Shown here: piece by piece, positions 16,225 through 26,879 of the stretch
Layout: every line of letters begins with the position of its first letter
Position numbering within the stretch: position 1 is the first letter of the stretch
NCBI GenBank assembly: GCA_030141605.1
Contig: JAQGDQ010000496.1
Span: 126,001-164,117 of the forward strand
Source of the DNA: Tubiluchus corallicola
Lineage: Eukaryota > Priapulida > Priapulimorpha > Priapulimorphida > Tubiluchidae
Length of the DNA: 38,117 nt
Direction: 5' to 3'
Translations under genes and position numbers: made by a program
Notes under the pieces: generated by a model
The model's database searches: none
Told to the model about the DNA's origin: nothing
The model's input: the letters and a program-made list of their open reading frames with translations, nothing else

Positions 16225-19200
16225 TAATTAATATAATATAATATAATATAATATAATATAATATAATATAATATAATATAATATAATATAATATAATATA
16301 ATATAATATAATATAATATAATATAATATAATATAATATAATATAATTCAATACAATACAATACAATACAATACAATACAATACAATACAATACAATACA
16401 ATACAATACAATACAATACAATACAATACAATACAATACAATACAATACAATACAATACAATACAATACAATACAATACAATACAATACAATACAATATA
16501 ATATAATATAATATATTGAGTTTATCGATTTTCGACGGCCTGAAATGCTTGCTGCTTTCATGTTTTACAGTAAAGTCGCGGCTTAATAATTACTGTTTAC
16601 ATTGTAATGACGATATAAATTACACGTTTCAAATGATGAGTTAAGATATCAAGGTATACTTGTATAAATTTTAAACTCTCCTGTAAATTACATTTGTGTC
16701 AACACCGACGGCTTCTGAACACATTTACATTGGGAATGAAATAATACTGTACCACCTAACACGTATGCTCATATTTGTGCAAAATAAGGCAACACTATCT
16801 TGTATATAGTGAACAACATCGCGCCATTACAGACAATTATTTTGTTATTAACCTGAACTTTTTTTGCAAATCATATGGATTTAGTATCACTAACAATGAC
16901 AATTTATGTTTGCTTAGTACGTCTTATCACGTTAAAGCACTTTCATTGTTTCGTAGTGCTTAAATTTTGTTTTTAGTCAGTTTAAATAATGTTTAAACTT
17001 ATTATCAGCCGTACCGCCACTCTTTTTTGACATCGTATTTTCTAGTCAAAAAATCAGGTTTCCAGTTCACTGGGTTGATGGCTTAGAACTAGACACGAGT
17101 GCTAGATGCAGTGTGTCGAGCTGTAGACCTATGTGTAGTTTGTTTTGTTACACTATCACATATTCTTACTGTTTTTCGTTCTTGTTTATAATAAAAGACT
17201 AAATCAGACCAATCTTTTTCAAACTTCTAGAATGTCTTTGTCCACCTGGACCACCTGGACCACCAGGACCGCCAGGAAGACCAGGTAAAATTGACGAAGT
17301 TGCTTAGCTTGTTATGCCTGCTTCACATTGTATCAATGAACGAATGAATGAAACAGGGAATGGAAGAAAGACTGAATGCATCAAGTACTGACTGACTGAC
17401 TGACTGACTGACTGACTGACTGACTGACTGACTGGCTGGCTGACTGACTGACTGACTGACTGACTGACTGACTGACTGACTGACTGACTGAATGAATGAA
17501 TGAATGAATGAATGAATGAATGAATGAACGAATAACCCAATGAATGAATCAATGAACGATCGAATAAATGAGCGAACGACCAGGTGAACCAATGAACAAA
17601 CGACTAGATAAATGAATAAAGCGAATGAATGTATAATTAAATGAAGAAAGGGATTAGAGAAGGAAGAAATGAATGAATACTATTTAATCCATTTAACCTA
17701 ACACGTAAAAAACATGGTTTTAGAAGATTTAGAGTCACCTTATTACCGTACCGTACCGTACCTACTACTGTAGTTTCATTTAAACTTTGAATAGAAGTCT
17801 CAAGACAAGGCTACTAAAGGGCTGATTAGTATTAATCTACATTTTACTGAACTAATCACTCTACTGATTAGTATTAATCTATATTCTGTGAATACCAAGG
17901 TGATTTCAAGATCAAAAATATAAAAAAAATGTAAGAATTTTATCACATTACTTTATATATGCTTTTTCGCTGAGCAAAGTTGTGCAAAACTGTGACATTA
18001 TGCACATTAAGAACTGCCAAATAATATCTATAAAAACAATTATCCATGAAAACAACTGGCGATAGAATAAAAAGACATGTACATAGAAAAAAACAAGCGC
18101 GATGCTGAACATACTCGTCTGCATATGCCAACGGTATGTTATTCAAGGACTTTCCAGCAGAATGATCTATCAGTTTTTTTCCTTTTGGTTTGACCTCTTT
18201 CTGTCGTCTGGTGTTGTTAACTTACATTATACTCTGGAAAATATCTGACACAATGAAACATGACTCCTTTTGACGCAATCCTGTACTACGAGAGTTTTGT
18301 CCCGCCCATCTCTATTATGAATTTGTGGTTGTTGTGCAATGAGCAGATCAAACTGTTACTTTTGGTGGATTAGAAACACAATTAATCTAGTTTGGTCTAA
18401 TCTAAATTGTTCATTATAATTATATGTATTTGCATAGCGCTTATACTCAGTTCGGCTGTGCAATTCCTTGCATATGTGGCACTTATATAGCAGTGAGTCT
18501 CAATAACTGCCTGTTGTGTGTTATAAAATGCGCCCTTTACATGAATTTAAAAGTATGCACATGTGACGCCCCTCAAACTTTGGCGCCCCGGGCTACAGCC
18601 TAGTTAGCCTATTGGTTAATACGCCCCTGGATCTACCGCCTTTTGAATTTCAAGTTCACATTTTTGTTTATATTTATACTAACGAATTTCGACAAGATGT
18701 AGCCATGTCGTGCAGTACTCCTAAATAGGACACTCTGGCCGGCTTCCTGGTATGCTTAGACTTATTTGAGTATATACCTGGCTGTGAACCAACTGCCATT
18801 TTGAGAGTCAAGGTTACAGATGTGAACGTCGCACCATCTATCCTTGCGCAATTGGGCATCAAATCAGTCTTCCTCTTCTAACAAGTTCAACATTTGACAC
18901 ATTGAAAGAATTTTTAGTAAATTGTACATGTATGAGCATGCATTATGTTAGTTTGACCTTGACCATGGCACGGGAAATGGATTTGTGCCATTAAGAATAA
19001 TTGAATATACTTTCAATGTTCAAATCAGGAATACTTTCCATGACATTTGAGTGAAATACAAGCAAGTTGCCAACTCATATTCCAAACTATACTTTTTGTC
19101 TGAAATAAATTGATAATGTTATTGTTAACTTTCTGTTAATGTTACATTGAAAAAACCTTGACCTTGACATGAAAATGAGCTCTGACATCTTTTTAGTAAC

Positions 19201-19774
19201 ATAACAAGCCTTTCCTCAAAGGTGAAATTGATTTGAATCACCTTTATACGCATTTTTCTTGATAAAATAGTGTTTACCGTTCAAATGACCTTGAACATTG
19301 TTTGAAAAAAATGCCACCCACTTTTTAAACTTCATACCCATAGGGCGTCAAAACCACAAAGTAACAAAAATTTACACGACGTGCTGGATTCTTGACTATT
19401 GCCCCTGTACTATAACTTTATTTATTCATACAGGTTACTACAGCTATGTAGACGACTATAGGTATTATGCAGGTCCAGGATACGGTTACGGAGGCAGAAA
19501 CCGAGATTACGGTGGTAAAGACAGTGGTTATAGGGGTGGGGGTGGGGGTGGCGGATACGGATATGATGGATATGCAGACAGAGGATACGGTGATCGAGGC
19601 TATGGTCCTGCAGGACCTCCCGGATATGGACGCCGCGGACCGCCGGGAAAGAAATCAGGACGCCGTGGACCTCCGGGAAAGAAATCAGGAGGCCGTGGAC
19701 CTCCGGGAAAGAAATCAGGAGGCCGTGGACCTCCGGGAAAGAAATCAGGAGGCAGTGGACCTCCTTTAGACTGA
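13363..19774 (+). CDS. Secreted collagen-like, Gly/Tyr-rich protein (proposed four coding exons)
   Basis: The two 3' exons are clear. 17231-17284 encodes CLCPPGPPGPPGPPGRPG, a short collagen Gly-X-Y stretch. 19434-19774 continues in phase with YYSYVDDYRYY, a Gly/Tyr/Asp-rich segment (YGYGG, GYRGGGGGGG), then four near-identical GRRGPPGKKS-type decapeptides and a stop. Upstream, 13363-13462 encodes a start Met and a good signal peptide (MRLLHFNKVVPVCLLLVCSI) then an acidic stretch, with a phase-1 donor. 13721-13816 can follow in phase (GDGDDNRTTVSTQQYIKAE) if the weak donor A|GTGACT is used. All junctions would be phase 1, giving about 196 residues. The link across the 3.4-kb repeat-filled intron is inferred. 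A secreted matrix, adhesive or covering protein is likely, but no named family was recognised; a separate upstream gene cannot be excluded. Confidence 0.6.
13842..14270. repeat. Complex CTA/CCA triplet microsatellite
   Basis: Irregular TGT/TAG triplets give way to (ACT)n, then a long CACTAC hexamer-type array with embedded AGCAGT variants, then (ACT)n again and (ATT)n. The long Thr/Val/Tyr/Leu frames on both strands are artefacts. Confidence 0.95.
14320..15750. other. Intron stretch, nothing recognised
   Basis: AT-rich sequence inside the proposed collagen-like gene. A 64-codon frame at 14553-14747 shows no family features. An imperfect repetition of AAACCCTTTA-like words occurs at about 15525-15635. 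Confidence 0.3.
15752..15862. mobile_element. Small palindromic MITE
   Basis: The ends GGGGCAGGTTTCACAAAG and CTTGTGATACTGTGCCCC are imperfect inverted repeats. The core arms TAATGACGTCGTTATTA and TAATAACGACGTCGTTAA are near-perfect inverted copies around a roughly 15-bp loop. The 111-bp unit can fold into a long hairpin and has no coding capacity, as in MITEs. No clear target duplication was found. Confidence 0.75.
16046..16514. repeat. Serial pentanucleotide array (ATAAT, ATATC, AATAC) with AAAT and AAT blocks
   Basis: Ordered blocks: (TAATA)n, (TCATA)n at 16081-16165, (AAAT)n, (AAT)n, (TAATA)n at about 16228-16347, (CAATA)n at about 16352-16497, then (TAATA)n again. Most neighbouring units differ by one base. 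The Tyr/Ile/Leu/Cys minus-strand frames across it are artefacts. Confidence 0.97.
17385..17545. repeat. (ACTG)n and (AATG)n tetranucleotide arrays
   Basis: About 25 ACTG-type units, with two GGCT variants in the middle, pass into about 11 AATG units, then degenerate AATGAACG-like sequence continues to about 17650. It lies in the intron right after the short collagen exon. Ser/Gln/Val and Ser/Phe/Ile/His frames over it are not genes. Confidence 0.95.
17822..17880 (+). repeat. 42-bp-spaced direct repeat
   Basis: CTGATTAGTATTAATCT occurs at 17822-17838 and 17864-17880. Each copy contains the near-palindrome GATTAGTATTAATC. A short (TACCG)n run lies just upstream at about 17746-17761. Confidence 0.7.
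18540..19330. other. Decayed repetitive intron sequence with TGACCTTGA motifs
   Basis: The segment looks like old transposon-derived DNA (CGCCCC-rich start at 18565-18630). It carries TGACCTTGA at 18954-18962, 19159-19167 and 19286-19294. No coding region is supported; the frame at 18862-18674 on the minus strand has no family resemblance. Confidence 0.35.
19628..19768 (+). repeat. 30-bp in-frame coding repeat in the collagen-like gene
   Basis: Four full 30-bp units and one partial unit encode G-R/G-R-G-P-P-G-K-K-S. The first differs most from the others (CGCGGACCGCCG against CGTGGACCTCCG). The later units are almost identical at the DNA level, suggesting recent expansion or homogenisation. 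Confidence 0.9.
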
Positions 19775-20065
19775 AGATAACATCACCAGTCTAAAGAAGT
19801 CGAAGACAACAAATGATAATTTTTTAAATGTTAAATTAACAGATACTGTAGGCCTATTATGGATAAGTCCCTAGGAAAAATTATATTTTGTCCATTTTAA
19901 TCCTCCGTTTTCCGTTTTTCTAATAGTTTATTAAAATAATATTACAGTGTTGGTCAGAAATATTGCATTTAAATTCCTCAAAGAAAATTGCTAGATTTTT
20001 AATTTTTGTGTAGAATTTTAATGAGGATGCCATGCGTTGTAAGAAAGTCTCGCGAGGAACACGGC

Positions 20066-20071
20066 AATAAA
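20066..20071 (+). terminator. Polyadenylation signal of the collagen-like gene
   Basis: AATAAA lies 292 bp after the stop codon, shortly before a CA microsatellite. Confidence 0.55.
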
Positions 20072-20102
20072 TTTAAAACTTAGTAAAACTCGTGGCTATA
20101 GG

Positions 20103-20158
20103 CTATGCACACACGCACGCGCACAAACACGCACACACACACACACGCACACACACAC

Positions 20159-20208
<50 letters not shown>

Positions 20209-20222
20209 GCACGCACACACAC
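20103..20222. repeat. (CA)n microsatellite with CG interruptions
   Basis: CA run interrupted by CGCA units at its start, middle and end. Confidence 0.95.
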
Positions 20223-20229
20223 TTAAACC

Positions 20230-23040
20230 TGATCAGCAATGGACGTATGACCAACGCAGCAACTGTTTGCCTGCCATTCTGCTCAATCAGAGCCTTGAAC
20301 GCTAGAGTCTAAATTGTAAAGCATTTTTGAAAACAGTGCAATTCATAAAAAAATCTAGCTATTAAAACAAAGAACACATGAAAACTTGAAACAAAATTAA
20401 CATGAAGAAAGATAAAACAGTCAATCATTTTTCATTGTTTTATTAATTAATTAATTATTGTTTTAATTGAGAATTTTTATTAATTATCACTATTCTTGGC
20501 ATTAAGAATGAAATTTGCTGAACGATAGATTGTGTTACACATGTCTTCGCTTGATTTGTATTTAATCATAGTAATCATGCTAAAGTTGCATATGTTTTCG
20601 AACTAGCATTTTTGAAACGCAAGGAAAATGAATTTATTTTTGGCGTTATTACGAATAAGTATCTGTAAATACTCATAAAGTAAACTTTGCTGTGTAATTT
20701 CGTGGAATACCTTGTGTTGTTTTGACAACAGAATTACGATATACGAGAAGCACAGAGTAATAATAATGGCAGCTCTATAATGGAATCTAACAAATTATTA
20801 TACAATGTATTTGCTTTTGTGTTTTCATTGTCTGTTGGAATTAATTCACCAACTTATTTGAACATTTTGCATTATTGTTTTTATTTTTTGTAAACTGTTC
20901 TGCAGTCATTCCCTGCATTATCTGATACAATTTACACAGGATATTTCGTTTACTTGCTGTCTGCATATTACAATTATGTGAAATGTCAAAGCTTAGTAGT
21001 TCAGTAATATTTCAACTTAAAAGAAAATATCTTTCATATCTTACCACATTTTGCAGTATAATAAATGTATGCATTTTAAGACCTACAATAATGTAAAACT
21101 GTGGTAGTAATTGAATAATAGGTTAAAAACTTAAAATGCAGGCGAGCCCAACTAATGATGACATCACAACTGAACATAATTTTCAACAACACAAACATTC
21201 CATGATCGTGTTGCACATGTTCGTGAAAGCGAAAAATAAAGTACAGTGTTACCGTACAACGTTCAGTGTGACGTACGAAAACTCAACAAAATTCAAATTT
21301 CAAGTTTACCGCTGTGCCGCGTATTAGCTCTTGACGTGTCCACTACGTCTCAATTGAACACCTCTGGGCTGAGAAGTACAGCTCGTGTTTTTTTGTGCAT
21401 CCCGTTTCCGAGATGCAGGCACTTGTGCTCATCTAACTAACGAACAAAATGCATGTAACAGCGAATAACTAGCACCGCGAGAACGATAATTCTATTCTGT
21501 GACAGTAATTCTTACCCGGTAGTCATTTCTGAAAAAGTAGTATATTCACTTTCAATATTTTATATATTGAAATATTGTGTAGATTGTTTTGAGCTGGAGT
21601 TAAAATTGGATCATGTTTCCTTGGTAATAAGAGAACTGCTTAAAAACGAGAAAAAAAGTTTCCATTCCCAAAAGGCAACAATCCCAGTGAAGGAATAGGC
21701 GTAGTCCTTATGTATGCTGCTTACATTAGAAAACCTCCGAACAATGTTAAACGTGGTCAGATCTAAATTTTAGACCTACCCACCGCACTCTACACATTTT
21801 CCGACAGGTTTTTAACACAACTTTCTCCACTTCTTGACTTTGAAACATTGCACGGAGTCAATAAAAAATCAGTCTAGAAAGTTTCCGCTCAATTAGTATA
21901 GATGTTTACACAGAGATGGCGCCTTGGCGCAAACGCGTATACAATGTACTCAGTAACGGACTATAGGAAGTGCCGGATCTTTGACCTACCCTCGAGCTGT
22001 AGCGCAGGCCACAGCTGCCGCTGCTATTTGCCTGTTCAGAAAAGACTATAAATAACTTCGTTTTTCTGTATGTGCACATTTGTAAGAATACGATTTTCGT
22101 TTTTTGTAAAGATGTGAGAAATAATAAAGAAATGACGTGTTTTATGTTTAATAACTTCGACTTTCAAGTAACTTAAAGAGAATGCTTCGACATACAGTCA
22201 GTTCAAATGGTATATTTTTGGTGAGTTCAAAGGCCCAGTACAACAACTGGTAGCTGGTAGCTCATCAGTAAAGACGTCAGCACAGCCTTCACTGACACAT
22301 TAAATTGCAATACAAACGAGCTGCATATGTTAAGGTTAGTTAAGGTTATTTGGGTATCTTTGTCAAAATTAACATTTTGAACTGGACGAAAAACATTAGG
22401 CCTATAATGCGTCCAGTGCGATAGCCATTAGGTATACCATTTTGTAATTTTTGTAGTTATGCAATGCTTGTAATTTAATTTTTCATCAATTTAATTTTCA
22501 GCTGAAGCGTTCAAACAATACAATCATTATAATTGTACTTTCTTGGAACCCCTGTCATTATAAGTCACATCATAACCGATTGATAACATTGTTCAATACT
22601 AAAACACTATACTAGCCTAAAAATGTGAAAATTGACCTGAACTAACCATCGGGATAAACCACAAAGGATACCTTTTGCTTTTCATATCTGTAAGTTATAC
22701 TAAACTGGATTTGGCAATAGAATCATAGATTCTCATAGTAAAAATGATGCAAGCCTTGTGCTATAACTAAACCAAGATCTTAGGTTCATAGTACATGTAT
22801 ATATCCAGTAACGTGTTCTGACGTTATACAGCTATGCACAACGTAAGCTGATACTAGTAACTCAGTTTTGGTAACAAATCCACAACGGAGAAATTTTACT
22901 ACTATATTTCCTTTATGTATAATACATGCAATAATAATACACATTTCCTACGTAAGCGGCAATTATTATAGTCTTTAACATGTGCTTTGATATCTTGTAA
23001 ATGACTTAAAGATCGACGCAGTACCTGCAAATGTTTCATC
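20230..23040. other. Gene-poor stretch with one protein-like short ORF
   Basis: Mostly AT-rich DNA with nothing recognised. The ATG ORF 21136-21327 (63 codons: MQASPTNDDITTEHNFQQHK, later TFSVTYENSTKFKFQVYRC) has a more balanced composition than its flanks and looks protein-like. It has no identified family and no splice or poly(A) support. An overlapping second frame (21246-21440) weakens the case. Confidence 0.25.
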
Positions 23041-23059
23041 AAATGCAATTAAATTGTTA

Positions 23060-23390
23060 GATTGCAGTTAAACTAACAAAAAACGTAATGAAGAAAATGC
23101 TGTTTTTAACCTTGATTACAAAAGCTCTAACAATCCATTTGATGTATTTTAACTCTGATAACAAAAAATCTAATAACCGATAATATTTTTAACATAATAA
23201 TAAAAAGTCTAATAACCTGATGATGTTTTTTAACAAAATGTTTTAATAACTTTAGTGGCGTTTTCAGCCCTTAAAAGTAAAGTATCAAACAACTCAGATG
23301 ATGATTTCAACTCTACTAAAAAATTTAATAATCCTGATGAGGCTTTTAATCCTAGTAACAAACAGTCTAGTAAGCTTGATTACTAGCAAT
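23060..23390 (+). repeat. Degenerate ~42-bp tandem repeat (decayed 14-codon repeat?)
   Basis: About seven diverged units of 33-44 bp can be lined up on TTTTAA at the start, AACAAAAAATCTAATAA in the middle and CCTGATGATG near the end. In frame, several units give S-D-N-K-K-S-N-N-P-D-D-x-F-N-like peptides (for example KKFNNPDEAFNPSNKQSSK), but stops interrupt most units. It is either a plain minisatellite or a decayed repeat-protein exon. Confidence 0.55.
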
Positions 23391-23522
23391 CGAGGTTCCA
23401 TAATTTTCATCAGCCAGCTTAAACATCACAGTGAACAATTCACATATTGGCTGTAGTTCATTGTTTAATTTCATCATAACGTCATATTCGTCTGATGCAG
23501 TTTCTGTTTTTTACACAGGTAA

Positions 23523-23702
23523 CAAATTGGCGGCACCAGTTTGCCAACTACCGTGCTGGTCTTTAAAGCTATTTTAGATTCTGACAGTTCAGTAATGAAT
23601 TTAGTAGATAGTGACACTAATAAACCAATTATGGATGCAGTGCTGTTCGCTATTTCGTATAAGAAAAATAATGAGATAAGCTATTGGTTTTTGAAAAGTT
23701 AA
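23523..23702 (+). pseudogene. Open segment next to the 42-bp repeat, possibly the same decayed gene
   Basis: Fifty-nine codons are open from just after an acceptor-like TTTTTTACACAG to TAA. The translation includes FKAILDSDSSVMNLVDSDTN, then KPIMDAVLFAISYKKNNEIS. The D-S-D-x-x-x-N pattern echoes the repeat peptides 150 bp upstream. There is no ATG start, so this would be an internal or dead exon. No family was recognised. Confidence 0.25.
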
Positions 23703-23821
23703 GCTACTTAAAATGAGTAATATCTTGAAGATACCTCAGTTGACCAGTCCTCCAGTAGTAACTCATAGAGACTTTTAAGACTAACTGATGAGTCCTTAAG
23801 TACTCAAGGTTAGGCCGTTAG

Positions 23822-24260
23822 CAGGGCCGGATTATCCTATAGGGCCCCTTGCGTTTGGGGTGCCGTTAAGCTTTGGCAACAACTAATAAAAAATTGTTTT
23901 TTCACTACAGTTGTGTTGAAATATGTGCTAATTTGGTCTGCAATAAATAGTAAAGTAGTGGTATTTCTTAAAAGAGTATTTTATTAACAAACAAAAATAG
24001 CTATTCTAGGTTATTTAAAGCATTTGCAATAAGTTTACTTCAAAATGTAAATGTAGCGAAATGATAGTTGAGTTAGGGTGTGGCTCCATCTGAGAAAGAC
24101 CCCATAATTTCATTAGCTTAGGGACCCCCAAAAGATCATAGTACTGACCGTTAGGGATTAGAATTACAGATTCATTATGAGTTACTACCACGTACAAATT
24201 CTGCGAATGGTTCAAGAGGTACGTCCCAGAAAACTCATTGAACATCCCCCAGAATCGACG
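23822..24260. mobile_element. Fragment resembling a hAT-type element (CAGGGCCGGATT end)
   Basis: CAGGGCCGGATTATCC with TATAGGGCCCCTTGCG is typical of terminal sequence of a widespread hAT-like DNA element group. GGGACCCCCAAAAGATC and AAAGACCCCATAATTTC at 24095-24140 look like more of the same family. The right inverted terminus was not found. The 76-codon minus-strand frame at 24245-24015 lies inside and is probably not a gene. Confidence 0.4.
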
Positions 24261-24429
24261 TCTGTTGAAAGCATCTACAGCTGTACGCCCTGTGTTTGAA
24301 ATTTAGCAGAATATGTTTTCCTAATGCCCGCATTCTGCAACTGTCGTTTTTGCAAAGCCCAGCATTTCTAACATTTAATAAACGCATGGGCAGTTTGGCA
24401 CCTTCTACATGGTTCTAATTTTCAGCTAG

Positions 24430-24607
24430 AGATCTTTTTCCAGTGCTGCCCTTCGTTTACGAAATGAGCTTTCGGATGAGATCAAAAACTCCCGCAGTAC
24501 TGCCGTTTTTAAACTAAATTGAAACTTTTTATTCTTAGAAGCTTTTTAGTTTTTATTATTTCAATCTATGTCTGTATAACGCAGTAAAGTGTTTGTGCGC
24601 CAACGAG

Positions 24608-24706
<99 letters not shown>
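24430..24706 (+). mobile_element. LINE 3' end with (TTA)n tail
   Basis: 24430-24522 encodes RSFSSAALRLRNELSDEIKN, then S-R-S-T-A-V-F-K-L-N and a stop. It matches the typical LINE C-terminal pattern R-x-F-x-x-A-x-x-x-W-N-x-L-P-x-x-I, with the tryptophan changed to arginine. About 85 bp of 3'UTR ends in GAGCATTATTATT and passes into 32 TTA units (24609-24706). CR1/L2-type LINEs often end in such short tandem repeats, so the microsatellite probably began as the element tail. Confidence 0.6.
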
Positions 24707-24719
24707 GATGTTTCCCTGC

Positions 24720-26450
24720 AAGAAGTGTATGCCAGAGAGTGTGCTGCAAAGCATTTTCGTTCAATCATACTAAGTTTTTTTACACTTTACCGCTCTAACA
24801 GCCATGTGTTTTTATGGAACTCTGCCGAGATTTTTCAGTTTTTCAGGAGCCTAAATTGACAGTAGCGCAATAACTTTCGCAAAATTGACATCCTACACCT
24901 CCATTCTGTAACTAAGGAAGTGCAAATTGCGTCCTATTTTAATATTGTTCATGGAAACCGGATATGATATCATATTTTCTCCAAAATGAGAATTGGTGAC
25001 TTGGTTAGTATAAGCCTTGTTATTATTTGGGTCAAGTTTAGACAGAAGTTTGAACTAGTCCATCAAATTTTAAAGTCCATCGAATGACAGTAGTGCGATG
25101 ATACTTTGACGCTTCCCAAACATGAAACTATTTGCACACGGTGTTTGTTAGTGACACTGCGGCCTAACATAACACAAAGTTGGTGACAAAATCATGAATT
25201 TTATTAATAATTTCCTCAGCTTGAAGCATGTATTTTGCCCTAATAGTTACAGAAGTTGAGAAATTAATCAATTATTGATTTAGTGAACTAAAACGTGTAA
25301 AATTATTCGGTTTATATTACAGTGTAAGATTGAATTTAAATTTCTAATCATCCAAATGCACAAATATCAAAAGTATATGACGAGTACTAAAATGAGAGGG
25401 TGAAAGCCCAAATTACGGGTTCATTTCTGAGTTGTGAGGTAATTTGAAAAGCACTCTTGACAAATACAAGCTAGCAGCACTCTTTTCTAACAACGTGAGG
25501 TCCTAAGTTCCCCTAACAGTCAGTACAGTGTGCACAGAAGCTGTTTAAAAATTTTTTTGACACTGAACAATGAATGTACTTGGCGTTTAATAATGAATTT
25601 TGCAAAAAACGGCCGAAAAATGGCCATTTTGGAGGTTTTTCGCCCCCCCCTTCCTTCCGAAAAATTCGAAAAATAAACCATCAATGGCACGACACTAGAT
25701 CGAGACCTTTCGTTTGATATATAGATCGCCGCAAACGGTGCCCTCGTCGAAGCTGTAGCCTCGAATCTTATATATATATATATATATATATATACCAAGA
25801 ATATTAATATAAGAGATAACACAGCAGCGTAACGCAATCTTATAGATCTGTATAAACACATGTTTTATTTCTTGAAGTATGACGAAATGAAGCACTTAAC
25901 ACCTGCTTCATTTCATCGTGACTGAATTCACAAAAGAGATGCAGCAAAATTATGTAAAAGCGAACCAGATTATTCAAATCTGCTCGAACTTGCCCAGGTT
26001 TCTCTAGCTTGAGAAGGATTATTCAGTTTAGTGTTGCCAACCATAGTTAGACAAAATCCGTTTACTGTTTTCAAATGAGAAACAAAAATTTGGACAGAGA
26101 CCAGAATGTCTATTGTCCAACAAATAATGCTATTTTCATAAAACTGAAGACGATCGTACTGACAAACATGATGTTGATTGTGGTGGGGATGAGGTTGCTC
26201 AAATTGCCAAGCAAATTGCCAAATATTATTGATCCTAACTGTCGAAACTAGCATTCCGAATGCAATTAATTATTTAACCGTTACTATATGTTAAAGTGTA
26301 TTATAAACGTGAGAGGCTATATCAATCAATAATCAGAGTGCTTTAAATCCATGTAAAATAACAGGTTTGCATAGTTAGACTGAACAATACAATCCATTAG
26401 CTTCATAATTGGTCATGATGTGATTCTTCAATCCTTGATAAATTGCTTTT
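24720..26450. other. Intergenic/intron stretch with a probable repeat at 25550-25795
   Basis: 25550-25795 combines GGCCGAAAAATGGCCATTTTGG, a C-run, GATCGAGACC and a (TA)13 run at 25769-25794, and looks like an interspersed repeat. Minus-strand frames at 25861-25520 and 26254-25970 have no recognised family. Nothing else is supported. Confidence 0.3.
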
Positions 26451-26456
26451 TTCCAG

Positions 26457-26843
26457 GATATCTCTATATTAGCTTGCTCAGGGAGTTTCTCCCTGGAGAA
26501 CAGTTATCATGCGATCCAGGACATACCTGCGTATTGCCTGTGCACAGTAGTTAGTTATGTAAAATATAATAACTAAATTGCTAGACTAGATGAACTAAAA
26601 TGTTGTTTATTTACAGTTAGAACACAGATATTGTATACTGCTAAACTCCTAATGTCAGGTTTAACCAATTTGCTATCATCATGTATGAAGTGCAATAATT
26701 ATAGTTTTAATGTTTTAGTCTTTGTGTCCATCGTTTTATTTTTACAGCTACGAAGGAAATGTGGATGCTACTACATTAAAATAAACGGAAATCGCTTTTT
26801 TCTAGCTTCACTAGCCGAACTGCGTGACTTAGCCTTTAGATAA
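26457..26843 (+). CDS. Candidate last two exons of a small Cys-containing protein
   Basis: 26457-26558 has acceptor TTTTTTCCAG and possible donor TAT|GTAAAA. 26748-26843 has acceptor ATTTTTACAG and ends in TAA, with AATAAATAAATAAAA starting 7 bp later. Both are phase 0. Joined they read ILACSGSFSLENSYHAIQD, AYCLCTVVSY, then LRRKCGCYYIKINGNRFFL and AELRDLAFR. Cysteines in CLC and CGC suggest a secreted domain end, but no family was recognised and no upstream exon was found. The first block is also open in another phase (GEQLSCDPGHTCVLP), so its frame is uncertain. Confidence 0.35.
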
Positions 26844-26850
26844 CGTGAAC

Positions 26851-26856
26851 AATAAA
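26851..26856 (+). terminator. Polyadenylation signal after the candidate terminal exon
   Basis: AATAAA, immediately repeated as AATAAATAAATAAA, lies just after the TAA at 26841-26843. It supports a gene end but could equally be chance in an AT-rich tetranucleotide. Confidence 0.35.
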
Positions 26857-26879
26857 TAAATAAAAATCTTTTTCAGTCT

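Noticed and set aside
16151-16561. 136-residue Tyr/Cys/Ile/Leu frame on the minus strand
   Set aside because: Pentanucleotide array artefact with a strictly repeating peptide.
19298-19433. N-terminal extension of the last collagen-like exon
   Set aside because: An acceptor (TTCATACAG) at 19433 and phase agreement with the 17231-17284 exon show that coding starts at 19434.
25970-26254. 94-codon minus-strand frame
   Set aside because: No family features, no splice sites and no start or poly(A) context.
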